64,000 nt of DNA, taken from Acanthopleura granulata. Its lineage: Eukaryota; Mollusca; Polyplacophora; Chitonida; Chitonidae. The translations under genes were made by a program, and so were the position numbers. Where the stretch lies: contig JABBOT010000033.1 of the NCBI GenBank assembly GCA_016165875.1, positions 248,001 through 312,000 on the forward strand, read 5' to 3'. This document shows positions 22,814-34,439 of this stretch, one piece after another. Numbering within the stretch: the first letter of the stretch is position 1; every line of letters begins with the position of its first letter. The notes beneath the pieces were generated by a model. It was not told where the DNA came from, searched no databases, and saw nothing but the letters and a program-made list of their open reading frames with translations.

Positions 22814-22902
<89 letters not shown>

Positions 22903-23101
22903 TTTTCTTGCAGTTATCTGTATTGTCTTCGTATCTTATTGTCAGTTGTACTATTTGTCTGTTTTGTTCAAATACATGTAATGAACTTATTCAAACATCT
23001 CCATGTTTCTTTGTTTGATCTTGCGTGAGGCCTGTGGCTGTCTGAGGGTTGAACACGCTATTAGTTTGGCATTTTTCCTCTGCCATAGTGGTACCCTTAC
23101 A
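21995..23101 (+). mobile_element. Solo LTR of Gypsy family G1 with perfect target duplication
   Basis: Starts TGTTACGAACCCC and ends GGTACCCTTACA, a Gypsy-type LTR of 1107 bp. A perfect 5-bp target duplication, CTTTA, flanks it at 21990-21994 and 23102-23106. Its 3' two-thirds match the LTR of the relic at 6977-7650, and most of it matches the minus-strand copy at 46083-46910. No internal region is attached, so it most likely arose by recombination between the two LTRs of a once complete insertion. The 225-codon ORF through it is a by-product of its CT/AT microsatellite. Confidence 0.92.
22820..22901. repeat. (CT)n(AT)n compound microsatellite
   Basis: About 25 CT dinucleotides run straight into about 15 AT dinucleotides. 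It lies inside the solo LTR at a point where the related LTRs carry ordinary sequence. Confidence 0.97.
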
Positions 23102-23106
23102 CTTTA

Positions 23107-23596
23107 GTAAACCTCGCGCCATGATTCATTCAAAATTGGACAAATATTAATATATCCAAACAAGAATTCAGCACAGGGTACTCGACATCGGCTGGTAAGG
23201 GACCCCGAGAACTGCCCAGAGGGTGGCAGGCCTGTAGGCACGGACAGTATGGGTCTCCAACATACATTTCCGACAACATAGACCATATATACTCAGAATA
23301 GGCTCGGGAAAATCCTCAAGATATGTACATGTAAGTAGCTATGCACACAACACAAATTTTATGCATTTTGAGATTTCTTTCATGACTGGAATCGTTGCTC
23401 TTGTTATTGTTTCTTCATATTTATTTCTTGTAGTATAGATTCGCGCTATTGCCTCTTTTTTCGACCGCCGGGTGATGCACAACGATGTTCAGATGTTCCG
23501 ATATGGTATTCGTTTGATTCGAAGGATGTAGTCTTCGTTCGTTTCTCTCGAGGAAAAGTCCCAAACGAATACAAACGTCTTAGAGGGACAGCCCCT
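23107..23596. other. No feature recognised
   Basis: Between the solo LTR and repeat R3. Short open frames without motifs. Confidence 0.4.
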
Positions 23597-26275
23597 AACG
23601 CTAAAGGCATTGTCTGGCAATTCTCTGTGACAATTCTCAATTCGTCTATGTTTAAAAATATTCCCGATCGCGGCTATATATGTAAGATGTATAAGAATAT
23701 ATTTAAGAGCTGCATGTTTCCCTTTGATATGCTGATTTCAGACCTGTTGTTTTGAAGTGATTTTATTACGCGATGTATGTGTAGGGGTGAGTGTAAGGGT
23801 GAACGAGAATTCCAGCCTATTCTACAAATAGGCACACGTTTTCTCTTTGAAGATTTACAAACTGTGATTCTTGTCTGAAATCCGCCTGTTGTCATTATTA
23901 CAGCAATTATTACAGCGTGAGAGCCGTACCCAACCCCAGGTGATAAGGCAGCGTGAAAACTTGTTGTGGAGAACTCTGCCAAAGGACATTAATCAAAATG
24001 TATAATAGTAACGTTTTTATTTAAAATCGTAGCGTCAAAAACTAAGCCTGTCGAATATCAGTAGTCAATTGTCCATGTCGCCGCTAGGGTTACATGCTTG
24101 ATCAGAAGGAAGTCGGATCTCGTACCCTGTTTGCTTCATAGCATAGCTGAACGACCAGTCCTGACTCTTCAAGAGCCTGGTCGCTATAGGGATGAATAAT
24201 GGCGACTTTTTGACCTTTGGGCCCTACTGGTCATATCAGATATTGGGAGCGCAACAAAAGGGCCATATTTCTATCAGAATTGATGAAAAAATCCACCCCA
24301 TAAAAGTAAAGAGTTGGAAAATTAAAGGGCCATATCTAGACGCTGGGGGAAATGTGAATGAGATCGAGGCGACGAGTTGTCAACGGGAAGTCATCATTTA
24401 TATTATAATGGCGTGATGTGTAGTATAGACCGGCCTGGGAAAGGCAAATTTCAGACAAAATGATTCAAACTGTCGCATAAAAAAGACCCCTAATTCCATA
24501 TGACTGAGAACAGCACAACAGGTCTAGCAAATTATCCCCAAAACTTTAAATTGTTCGATTTCCTAAACAAAAAAGGATTCCTTCCAATTCAACAATTAGG
24601 AAATACCCCGACTAAAGAAATTTGGCACAATGCTTTGTATAACTGACATATTTAGGATTTGTCTTATTCTTTATCAGTTGGAAAAAAAATGCTTGGGCGA
24701 AATTGCAAATAAAAAGTATTCAAGTGATGGCATTTTACCTGAAATTAGAACCCGTCATAGAGTTTAAACAATGAATAAAACCATTAGCACAGTTATATCA
24801 TGGAATTATGCTCGAAATGATTGTTGTAATACACCAAAACAAGATGTCGAAAGGGCTTAAAGTTGGTTTAAATACAGTGTCTCATTAGTGCTCTAACTCA
24901 GTCTCTGTTTGCCCGAACGTCACTCCAAAGCTGGCAACAAATCCCATCCTGAACACGCCAAGCACGCTATAGGAGGAGGGATAAAGAATATCGACTGATT
25001 ATCAGTAAGGTGCAGCAGGATAGTGTTTGAATTTAGTATCTTCGAGCACGACATATCTTCGATACATCAAAAGCCATCATCCTTGTTTACTGAGACTTTC
25101 TGGCCACAAGACTGCCCCTTTAATTGCCAGCCTTCCCCAGGTCAACATTTCTATAAACATAGTTCCTCAAGAATAATCGACTCTGGTTTCTGATGGTTGT
25201 TTAATGCTGGCCTATATACACCCGAGACCTTTTGAAGCGAAATTGTTCCACTTACTGGTTGTTTTCCTATTTACAACGTATTAAAGCCAAACAACATTCA
25301 CGGTTAATGGTTTGTTGTTAGCATTAATTTCGTGTACTAAAATGCAGAGGACAGTGGTGGGTAATTTGGTAAATTATTTCTGTCTTTTGATTACTTCCTT
25401 GTACACTAATAGTTACCGGATCCTCAGTATGGTCTGTTGCTTTGCATTTTATTCAGGTACGTACAGTTCCCAAATCACTTTTCCGCTTCCCAGTGGGCGT
25501 GGCTTCAGAGAAACTCAAGTATGAAAACATTTGTCACATGAGACAGGCATTTGACATTCACATCTGAACATTCTCAATTTTGTTTCAAAAATGAGGGCTA
25601 TAACTCCTCTGTTGGCCGATTGGTGGATCGGTCACATTTTTGACATCGATTTTTCACTTAACAGGAAAGACCGGGTAAAAATAAACTGAGAGTGAGTGAA
25701 TTGACCATTAAAAACTGTATGTGAAAATACAGTCACTGATTTTTTGCAGATTTTCTTCACCCAAATAAACGCTGGTAAATGTTTTGATTGTACGGTGGCT
25801 TTTATGGACCATATTGATGATGTGCTTCACCAGTGACGTCACGCCGACTTTTGTATCGCCTTAAAGCAGAAATTTAATGTCATATTAGCATTTCCATACA
25901 CTGACAAACACACAGGGTTGTTTACAAGAACAATATTCAGAGCTGAATATAAAGGTGTACAAAGAGTTGGGTGACGTCACGGGTGAAGCACATTATCAAT
26001 ATGATTCATAAAACCCACCATACTAGCCAAAAATTTGCCTGCCTTTGTTTCACGGGGAAAAAATCTAAAGCTTTCAGTGAAGGTATTTGTAGATATAATT
26101 TTAAAAGGTCTTTCCACTCACCGTTTGTTCATTTTTACTAGGTCTTTTCCGTTAATGAGAGGAGCAACTACAGAATAACAAGGAATCTTAGGCAGCCAAG
26201 TTTTGGGAAGCCTTTTCAGGAATTAATATTCGACTATTCATGTCAGACATAAGGTGAAGAGTACTTATTTATTTT
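23597..26275 (+). repeat. Family R copy 3 (most complete 3' side), hosting a MITE
   Basis: Aligns with R4 over nearly its whole length (TTTAAGAGC and CATG blocks, CTGACTCTTCAAGAGCC, GGGCCATATCTAGACGCTG, TTTAGGATTTGTC, TAGTGTTTGAATTTAGTATC). After the MITE at 25662-26151 it resumes and ends with GGAATTAATATTCGACTATT, as does R1. No conserved ORF. No terminal inverted repeats were recognised, so the class is open. Confidence 0.75.
25662..26151. mobile_element. Fold-back MITE flanked by TTAA
   Basis: The two ends form inverted repeats of roughly 200 bp: left CAGGAAAGACC, right (reverse complement) CGGAAAAGACC. The arms continue with GTGAGTG, TCACTGA, GTGACGTCAC and GTGCTTCACC blocks. TTAA lies on both sides (25658-25661 and 26152-26155), the target duplication typical of piggyBac-like transposons. 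Removing the element leaves CACTTAATGAG, which fits the uninterrupted R4 sequence (CACTTAAGTG) at the same point. It has no coding capacity and would need a transposase in trans. Assignment to the piggyBac group rests only on the TTAA. Confidence 0.85.
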
Positions 26276-26734
26276 TTCATTCATTTACCCCTTGATCTGT
26301 TTTTTATTTATTAGTATTGTAAACCATATGACCAATTGTTCGTTTACATGTGTAACGGCTGCCGGGTTTACAAATAGCAGAATCTGGATTTCCCGAGGTA
26401 TAACATCACGTTTGGTGAAGGACTTCACAGATCTCCCGTCTTACCAGTGCAGGAATCAGGGAAAATTGAAATGAATTACTTACCGTTGAGCTGTAACTTT
26501 GGTTTATTGTTGACAAGAAATCAATTGCTTTTTAACTTTGGTAAGAAAAAACTGGTTTTGGGAGAGATTATAAAATGTTGAGCACAAATGTGTTTTAAGA
26601 CTAGTATTAGTGATCTACGTCACTGGCTTGTTTTCTCCTTGATGAAGTTAATAAATAAATAAAAACAGTAATGTTACAAGTTCAGTGAAAATGAGCTCAG
26701 GCTCATAATTTATGGAGGATCTGGGCAATTTTAT
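26276..26734. other. No feature recognised
   Basis: AT-rich spacer after R3. Nothing recognised. Confidence 0.4.
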
Positions 26735-26960
26735 GGAAACGGCGTGTTGTTTCCTTTCTTTTTTCGCCATTATGGAAAGTGACAGACAGTACGTCAATTT
26801 CTAACAGGTTTTGTTGTGGGGTAAAAACACCACAAAAGCTCATTCGTCTCCAGGACATTTATCATTGTCGCAAGACGGCATTTGCCATTACCCTGTGGAT
26901 TTTCAGCACAAAACCATGGCACAGGTTGAGTGTAATGATTAGGTGTGTAAATTTGTGCGC
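26735..26960 (+). repeat. Dispersed repeat shared with 13735-14010
   Basis: See the partner copy for the shared blocks. This copy lacks the central AT-rich part and is otherwise collinear. Confidence 0.6.
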
Positions 26961-27250
26961 AACGCAGTAAAAAAATATAAACGTATCGTTGATGAACGTT
27001 AGAGAATCTTAGCTACAACACAGCTACCGGAGTTTCAGAGTGAACAAGCGACGATCGTTGCCAGCCACTAAATATTGACTAAATGTTCGACCCAAATCAT
27101 CATAAGGTGTGATCACAGTCGCACATTCCCGTGCCGGTGTGGCGGTAAGCCATAATCATTCATTCATTCATTCAAGTCACTCGTACACACAAAATCCAAG
27201 CTTCGAATAACTACAAATATTCGAGATTTTTTTCCATTATTGCAATTCCA

Positions 27251-27400
27251 ACCACTGTCCGTCCATCCCCTATACTTACAACCACTGTCCGTCCATCCCC
27301 TATACTTACAACTACTGTCCGTCCATCCCCTATACTTACAACTACTGTCCGTCCATCCCCTATACTTACAACCACTGTCCGTCCATCCCCTACACTTTCA
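27251..27400. repeat. 30-bp tandem repeat, 5 copies
   Basis: Units start at 27251, 27281, 27311, 27341 and 27371 on ACCACTGTCCGTCCATCCCC. Only C/T changes at one site and one change in the last unit distinguish them. Since 30 is a multiple of 3, both strands carry repetitive ORFs; these have no other support. Confidence 0.96.
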
Positions 27401-27835
27401 ACCACTATACATGTACTTTTATCAATTATACTTTCATCTGCTGCACTTCCAGCCACTGTATTTTTAACCACTATACTTTTCATCCACTGAAGCATACTTC
27501 AATCCACTGTACTTTCAACCACTGATACTTCCATCAACTGTCCTTCAATCTATTTTACTTCCAACCACTGTACTTCCATCCACTGTATTTCCATCCACTG
27601 TACTTCCATCCTCTGTACTTTCATCCACTGTATTTCCAACCACTGTACTTTCATTCACTGTAGCTTACTTCAATCCACCATACTTCCAACCACTGTACTT
27701 CTATCTACTGCACTTCCTAACACTGTGCTTCCATCCTCTGTACCCCAACCACTGTACCCTAACCACTGTGCTTCCATCCGCTGTGCCCTAACCACTGTGC
27801 TTCCAGCCGCTGTGCTCTAACCACTGTAATGGTCA
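27401..27835. repeat. Degenerate 15-bp minisatellite array
   Basis: About 25-30 diverged units of CCACTGTACTTCCAT type run directly on from the 30-bp array. The 30-bp unit is itself two diverged 15-bp units, so the whole 27251-27835 tract is one minisatellite with a recently homogenised left part. Confidence 0.9.
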
Positions 27836-28344
27836 TGGTCGGCGGGAAAAAAACCAAAATAGTCATGTTACTGAGTAAAATTATCTAAGAAATATAACAG
27901 TTAAATGTTGCAACCCAAACCTACTTTATACATGATTGGCTTGTATATCTCACTGTGGATTAGAAATATCCATAGCCCAAACTCTATACAGCAGTTCTAA
28001 ACAGACTGTCTTACAATTGGCGACATTCTAGCCTGACACTATAGTGCTACAAATGTTCCTCTCTCCCAACATATTTAGTTTTACCCATTTTATATTCTAG
28101 TACGAAATAGGTTTTCTGCGATTTGAAGTAACTTTACACAACCGTCTGTAAGTATTGTATTTTTTTTATCTGGCCTGATTGTTTGCCGAGGCTAGATTTT
28201 ACAGAAGTAATGGTTAAGGATCCACCCGACCTGTTTGGCAATGGCTCTGATAATGGCTGCCCGCAGGTTGATGACAGACCTTCCTACGTACCACCGGAAA
28301 GGAAGCTACATTTAGCTGAACTTGAACTCAAAACGATTGACTAC
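27836..28344. other. No gene supported
   Basis: Unique sequence. A 61-codon ORF ending inside repeat Q (28183-28368) has protein-like composition but no recognised domain and no paired splice site. Confidence 0.35.
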
Positions 28345-29565
28345 GTGATTGATTGGCTTGGAGTTTAGTGCCACATAAAGAATAATGCTCGTAAAGTTCC
28401 GTTACGAATTGCCCAAGACAACAAACCACCGGTCTTTCAAATGGTTTGAAAAAAACTGTACAATTCCAGTGCGTTAGGTAACTGACAGCCTTCCCTACTC
28501 TAGACAAGTGGCCCCAAAGTTTGCTTAAAGGGTCCCAGTTAATGTCGGAAGGCTAGCTCTTGATTACTAATAATTGTGGGGCTCAAATCTTTCACTGTGT
28601 GTTTTCTCCGTTTTGGAAGTACGAATTACCAAAAAAAAAACACACACAAGTACCATAACAGTTTTATTATACGACTCAAAGACGTCCCATGGATACACGC
28701 ATTAAGATTAGACATGTCGAGGTGTGAGAGTGGATGCACAGGTCTGTTCAGACTCCCCCTGGCAATCTGCGCTCCACCAGGACAATTACACTGAGCGGTT
28801 TTTTTCCCCATTTATTACGTATCGGACCTGCAAAGATATCTATACATCAAGTTACCAACCTGTAACGCCGGCTTGACACCACGTCCCGAGAAAGCTATTT
28901 TAGTTTCCATGCCACGATCTGATATTGACGCGTCATTTCGTTTTTTATTTGTTTTATGGTCCGGTTTTTCAATAAACCAATAAGCCTTCCTCCTGGCGTG
29001 GACTGCTCCTTACTAGCGCCGATACAATGTCTCTTTAAGTGCAGTCGGCTATTAAATAAAACCCTTATTTCACCCCGCAACAACAGCACGTGTTTAACCT
29101 ATGCCTTTGTAGGTGTATTTAAGAGCTTTAGAGCCTTCCAGTGAGAACTGCAATGAACAGGAAGAAACCCATGGCACAGGTAGGAATGCGCATGGAGAAC
29201 TCCATATCAAATATCGTCCTTTCCTACAAATGAGCTTACCAGTAATGAACTTGTTTCCCTGATTGACTTGGCAGGCACGACGGATCCTTCAGCCTTGAAT
29301 TCATGGCCACAATTTTTTCTCTGTAAAAGTTTACTGTCTTATTTGTTCCTTCTATTCAAGAATTCTTTAGTATAAAAAGACCAAAGCATAGATAGTGAAA
29401 CGAATATAGTGACGACGGTATTGCGATTCGCAAAACGAGTGGAATATGGTAAAGTTTTGTGCCAACTCTTTATATAATTGTATAAAAAGTAACAACTTAC
29501 TCAACCCTGTATCACGATGGCTTAAATCAGATTTATCTTTAAAAACGCACCACAACCGCTTCCAG
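28345..29565 (+). repeat. Family Q copy A
   Basis: Begins near GATTGATTGGCTTGGAGTTTAG and runs through AAAGACGTCCCATG, GGCTTGACACCACGTCCC, GAAAGCTATTTTAGTTTCC, TTAAATAAAACC, TTTAAGAGCTTT, GAGCTTACCAGTAATG and AAAAAGTAACAACTTA. The same order occurs at 33385-33930 plus 38514-39104 (copy B, interrupted) and 51800-53110 (copy C). No shared ORF. Unknown class. Confidence 0.85.
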
Positions 29566-29567
29566 TT

Positions 29568-29680
29568 CACTCTTGGCCTCTTCCTTCGCCTGTAGCATTA
29601 AGTCAATACAAGACACAGAAATTTATTTCCACAAAGCTCTAGTGTTTATATTTTTATAACATTGGTGTTTTGCATTTATT
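29568..29680 (+). repeat. Short dispersed repeat shared with 20075-20190
   Basis: Partner copy of the GTCAATACAAGACACA block. It lies between Q copy A and R4. Confidence 0.6.
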
Positions 29681-29945
29681 ATTGTTCTTATTTCCCTTAT
29701 TCGACGTCTGTCAGCATAATGGTAGGAAGAAATCAGACTTACGCCCATCGGCAAACTTCTGGTACACCGTCTCACGAAGGTTATTGCGCTGCGTTAGCGG
29801 CTTAATTTCAGCGATCAAGGATGCTCCTTCAAAGCTCTCATAGCTTTTAAGAGCGAGCAGCTCGGGTAGACATAAGTGACCGGCTAACCAAAAGCCTGTA
29901 ACAAAACTACTGCTATTGAAGACATGGCCAATTGTACCTAGGTAA
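29681..29945. other. No feature recognised
   Basis: Spacer before R4. An open frame on the minus strand crosses it but has no motif. Confidence 0.35.
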
Positions 29946-31940
29946 CGCAAAAGGCATTGTTTGACAATTGCGTGTGATCTTCTATCTTTAAAAATATCCC
30001 TAATCGCAGCTAATATATTTAAGAGCCGCATGCTTCCCTTTGATATGCAGTCTTCAGACGTGTTCTTTTGGAGTGATTCGTTTCTGCGATGTCTGTGTAG
30101 GGGCGAGTATTGGGGGCGGGATTCAAGAGGTAAACCATTTGTACAGATACGGCTCATTTGTTTCTTTTTGAAGTTTCACATTGTTTATACTGTGATTCCT
30201 GTCTGAAATCTGCCTGTCGTCTTATACAACGCCAATTATTACAGCCTTACAACCGTCTTCAATCCCAGATGATAAGGCGGTGCGGAAAACTGTTGTGGAG
30301 AATCTTCCCACAAAACATCAATTAATAAATATACAAGTAGCGTTCTTATTTTTATTTAAAATCCAAGTGTCAAAAAATAAGCCTGTCGAATATCAGCGGT
30401 TCCTTGCTCATGTCGCCGCGGAGGTTAAATTTTCGATAAAGTCAGAAGGAAGTTGAATCTCGCCGCCTGTTTGCTCGATAAGCTAGCTGAACAACCAATC
30501 CTGACTCTTAAAGAGTATGGTGGCCATTGAGATGAATAATGACGACTGTTTGACCTTTAGACCGCACTAGTCATATCAGATATTGGGAACGCAGCACAAG
30601 GGCCATATTTCTGTCAGAACTGGTGAAAAAGCCACCTCATAAAAGTAAAGAGTTAGGAACTTAAAGGGCCATATCTAGACGCTGTGGGAAATGCGAATGA
30701 GATCGAGGCGACGAGTTGTCAATGGGAAGTCATCGTTTATATTATTACGGCGTCATGTGAAGTTCAGATGAAATGATTCAGATTGTCACATTTCCAAATA
30801 ACACCCCTATTTGCATTAGACAGAGAACAACACAACCTGGTAAAACATTCAAATAACTTAAATTTATTCGACCACCTAAGCGAAAAAAAGATTGTTTGGA
30901 CCATTAACAATTACCTCGACTAAATAAATTTGGCAAAATGTTTTGCATAACTGACGCATTTAGGATTTCTCATGTTCTCATCAATAGGATAATAAACACC
31001 TTGAGCGAGATTGCGAATATAAAATATTCAAGCGATGGCATTTTACTTGAAATTAGAACTCGTCTTAGCGTTTAAACAATGAATAAAGTCATATATAATG
31101 AAATTATGCTCGAAATGATTGTTGTCTTACACCAAAAAACACGGGTTTAAGTTGGTTTAAATACAGTGCCTCATTAGTGCTCTAACTCGGCGCCTATTTG
31201 CCGGAACCTCACTCTAATGCTGATCTTAAACCCAGTTCTGAACACATTAAGCGAGGTCTAGGAGGAGGGATAGAGCGTATCGACTGATTACCAGCAAGGT
31301 GCAGCCGGATAGTGTTTGAATTTGGTATATTTTAGCACGACAGGTCTTCCATTGCCAGCCATCTCTAGGGCGCAAAAGACGTTGTCCTTGAAGAAGAAGG
31401 CTCTCTGTTTCCCGATCGTTGCCTAATGCTGGCCTATATACATCCGAGAGCTTTTGAAGAGAAATTATTCCACTCTCTGATTGATTTCCTATTTACAGCG
31501 CATTACACAGCCGAACAACCTTCATGGTTAATCGTTTGTTGCTAGCATTAATTTCCTCCTACTAAAATGCGAGGGACAAAGTTGGAGAATTTGATGAATG
31601 ATTCTTCTATTTTGATTACTTCCTTTGACACTAATAACTACAGAAGCCTCAATATGGCCTGTTGCTTGGCATAGAATTTCTCCTATTACTTTCAAGGCAT
31701 TAATTTAAGGCACGCATCGTTCACAAATGACTTTTCGGCTTCTTGGTAGGCATGGTTTCAAAGAAACTTAAATGTCAAAACAGCTGTCAAATGCGACCTA
31801 CCTTTGACATGCACATGTCAACATTCTCAATTTAGTTCCGACAATGAGTTCTATAACTCGACTGTCGGCCAGTTGTTGGATCGGTCACACACTTGACGTA
31901 TCATCAAAACGTCGATCTGTCACTTAAGTGTAGGTGCAAC
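29946..31940 (+). repeat. Family R copy 4 (uninterrupted)
   Basis: Collinear with R3 from TTGTTTGACAATTGCG through GGGCCATATCTAGACGCTG, ATAGTGTTTGAATTTGGTAT and GATCGGTCACAC to about TCACTTAAGTG. It serves as the empty-site reference for the MITE in R3 and the single-unit reference for the 44-bp array in R2. Confidence 0.8.
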
Positions 31941-32837
31941 CAAGGCCTCATTAGATTTCAAGATTGAAAGGTAATTTATAGAGTTACCAAGCACATAAAA
32001 TAAAAATGTCTATGCCCGTTCAGGTCTGTATGGAACCCTCTTGTGAAATAACTATGTTTTTATTTTTTGCTGTCTTTTCCTTTACATGGAAAGACCTCGT
32101 AAACATGGACCTATAGTGAGTGAAAAGACCATTAAAAACTATGCGTGAAAATACCTTCACTGATTTTTTTAAATATTTTTTTCACTTACCACCAGTAAGC
32201 AACGAAGCGGCGTTTCCAGACGATAATCATAAATCTCATTTTCAAAAATAAATTATAACACCGCTTCCCAATGGAATATGTAAGAAGAACTAATTAAAGC
32301 TACTAACATGTAAGAGAGGTATTCAACAGGTCTGAATTACACAATGGAGAAAATCTATTTTTAGGTATGAAATCCAACTTTGAAAAAACAAACTCTTAGT
32401 TTGGGAATAATTACCAGGTGAAATACAGATATAGGTATCTCAGTCGTGCTTTGGTTGCAACTGTTCATAAAAGCATCTTGTTAATGCTATAAACACGAAC
32501 GTTTTAATACAGGGTCACATACAGGAAACCGTCTCACTTCACCAAGTACTTATTGAACTTCTGATGTGTATATTTATGTATTGGATCCGTTTGCTTTTTG
32601 GCCTCGGAATTGACACGGTATGCAATGGCCGTTCCTTCCGTTTTGCTTCTAAACGTCTAATCAATGTTTGTAAACAGCTCTTCAGTAAAACAGGCGCGTC
32701 CCAAGTCGATAATCGCAAGATCTATTTGCAAATCCGGCCAATACTCGTCTCTGTAAATTCCGGGGTCCGTTCTATAGAACATCATTACCATATCATATGA
32801 ATTTAGCATTCTTTACACCTTGTCATGGTTTCCTCTC
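31941..32837. other. Mostly featureless; one MITE arm fragment
   Basis: Bases about 32085-32190 match one arm of the fold-back MITE (GGAAAGACC, GTGAGTGAA, GACCATTAAAAACTAT and CCTTCACTGATTTTTT). No second arm was seen, so this is a broken copy. The rest shows nothing recognisable. Confidence 0.6.
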
Positions 32838-32885
32838 TATCGTCAAACGTGGAGAGGCCTGCCAGCAACCTGCGGATGGTCGTGA

Positions 32886-32918
<33 letters not shown>
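32838..32918 (+). mobile_element. SINE body fragment followed by (AT)n
   Basis: CCTGCCAGCAACCTGCGGAT then GGTCGTGAGT is the SINE body. It breaks off into an AT dinucleotide run (32887-32918). Head and tail are missing. Confidence 0.8.
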
Positions 32919-32919
<1 letters not shown>

Positions 32920-33384
32920 ACTGGGTTCGCCTGTTTTATGACATAATGACTATCAATTCAACCAACGTGGCGGCCATTATTTCTAACTAATTCCGATTAC
33001 CATGCATCCGCTATGTTTATGTTTAGTGCTGGTACTTAGATCAAAGTTCAAAGACAATTCAACGACCATTTCGCTGAGACTGCTTGGTTCCTTTTCATTA
33101 GGACTAATCACATATAACGTAGACTCCGGTCGAGTGGGCTTGACCCGTCTTGGCATGACACCGATCGATCCTAAAACCAATCATTAATGTCTTTCCAGAT
33201 TAGCAGTTCCAACCAGTCAATCTATTCTTGAAATAAACGGTCGAGGAAAGCCTATTCTCGATCACCGTTGTTAAACCTCCGGCCAAGCGGAGAAACGGCC
33301 CGCAAACCTCAGATCCCTGGCGAACGGCCCCTGATTTAACCGCTACAAATGATCAACCCACAAGAGTCCTCTTACCGTATCATA
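32919..33384. other. No feature recognised
   Basis: Unique sequence before Q copy B. Overlapping ORFs on both strands at 32983-33187 show no domain. Confidence 0.35.
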
Positions 33385-33930
33385 TTAAACTGGCTGTCTG
33401 TCTCAAGGTTTATTTGCCTGTGTAATTCGAATGAGATCCTCCTGATGTGACTTTCTGATTAAAGAATTCCAACATTTCAACGGTGAAAGTTCCCAAACTT
33501 CCTGTGGTCTTGAGATGAGTTTTCGCTGTAACAAAGGACCGCATTTTTAGGACACTCTCTCCTGTATTTGTAGGAAAATTCTTTACCACTACAGTCGCTT
33601 TAGTGATAAAATACCAGTAATACGCGTAACACGCTTTGTTTTTACCTTTGCGTATTAACGAGCAGGTTTGATTGATGGATTGATTGACTTGGAGTTTAGT
33701 GCCACATGAAGAATAATGCACTTACACAACGATGTCATCACTCAGGTAAATGAACCACTGCTCTTTGGCATGATTTGAAGGAAGAATACAATTTCACAGC
33801 ATTGGATAGTTAATAGTGTTTTCTACTCGAGACAGGGTGGCCGAAAGTTTGCCTAAGGGATCCCAGCTAACCGAGCAATCTACACTCACTCATGTCGAAG
33901 CACCAGCTGTTGATTACTAATAATTGTACG
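33385..33930 (+). repeat. Family Q copy B, left part
   Basis: Shares CTCAAGGTTTATTT (also in copy C near 51825), then GATTGACTTGGAGTTTAGTG and the block down to TTGATTACTAATAATTGT (also in copy A). The copy is cut here by the Ty3 element and resumes at 38514. Confidence 0.75.
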
Positions 33931-34122
33931 TGTAATGATTAAAGAATATCCATTATCCGTGTTAAGGTTAAGGACGTTTATTTGGAGCAACACTTTGCAC
34001 TACATAAAAAATGGCATTACAGCACACAGGGTAGTAGCGCTCTGGTGCGTATCCATATAGAGTTGATATGACAACACCCATCGCAACAAACATACGAAAA
34101 ATTACGGGAGTGTATCATTACA
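33931..34122 (-). repeat. 3' LTR of G2
   Basis: 192 bp; on the plus strand it starts TGTAATGATTAAAG and ends TATCATTACA. Matches 38321-38513 with numerous substitutions and small indels. Confidence 0.95.
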
Positions 34123-34135
34123 TCTCCTTTTTTTA
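34123..34135 (-). other. Polypurine tract of G2
   Basis: On the minus strand, a run of A followed by GGAGA directly abuts the start of the 3' LTR, where plus-strand DNA synthesis is primed in LTR retrotransposons. Confidence 0.8.
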
Positions 34136-34439
34136 AGTTTTAACTTTAGCAACCTGTAAAACAAATTCAACTGATCAACTGGCTCGGTTAAAATTACTAC
34201 TGAAAAGAGACTGAACTGGCTTAATGTAGAATGTTCATACCGAAAATTGACAACTGTCTTAAGAACATTAAATATTTGTCAAGATCATCAACACAATCTT
34301 ACACAACTTAACAGTTCACACTGTTTTCCACCACGAATGAAACAAAAAATGAAGTTAACTTTCATTTAGTACACTTTCAACCTTTTTCATGCAAATTACA
34401 GATCATGAACATCACAAATTGTGAGTCACACCGTAGTTT

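Noticed and set aside
22351..23028. 225-codon plus-strand ORF with Leu/Ser and Tyr/Ile runs
   Set aside because: It runs through the solo LTR and its CT/AT microsatellite; the repetitive residues are translation of dinucleotides.
27160..27180. Possible CRISPR-like or regularly spaced repeats (ATTC and other tandem units)
   Set aside because: All regularly repeated tracts in the window are contiguous tandem repeats without unique spacers, and the genome is eukaryotic.
27211..27495. Repetitive ORFs on both strands (VSIGDGRTVV / VHPLYLQPLS types)
   Set aside because: They are an artefact of a 30-bp tandem repeat, which keeps all frames open.
28183..28368. 61-codon ORF with protein-like composition (PPDLFGNGSDNGCPQVDDRP)
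   Set aside because: It ends inside repeat Q, lacks a matched splice site and has no recognised family. Kept only as a remote possibility of an exon relic.
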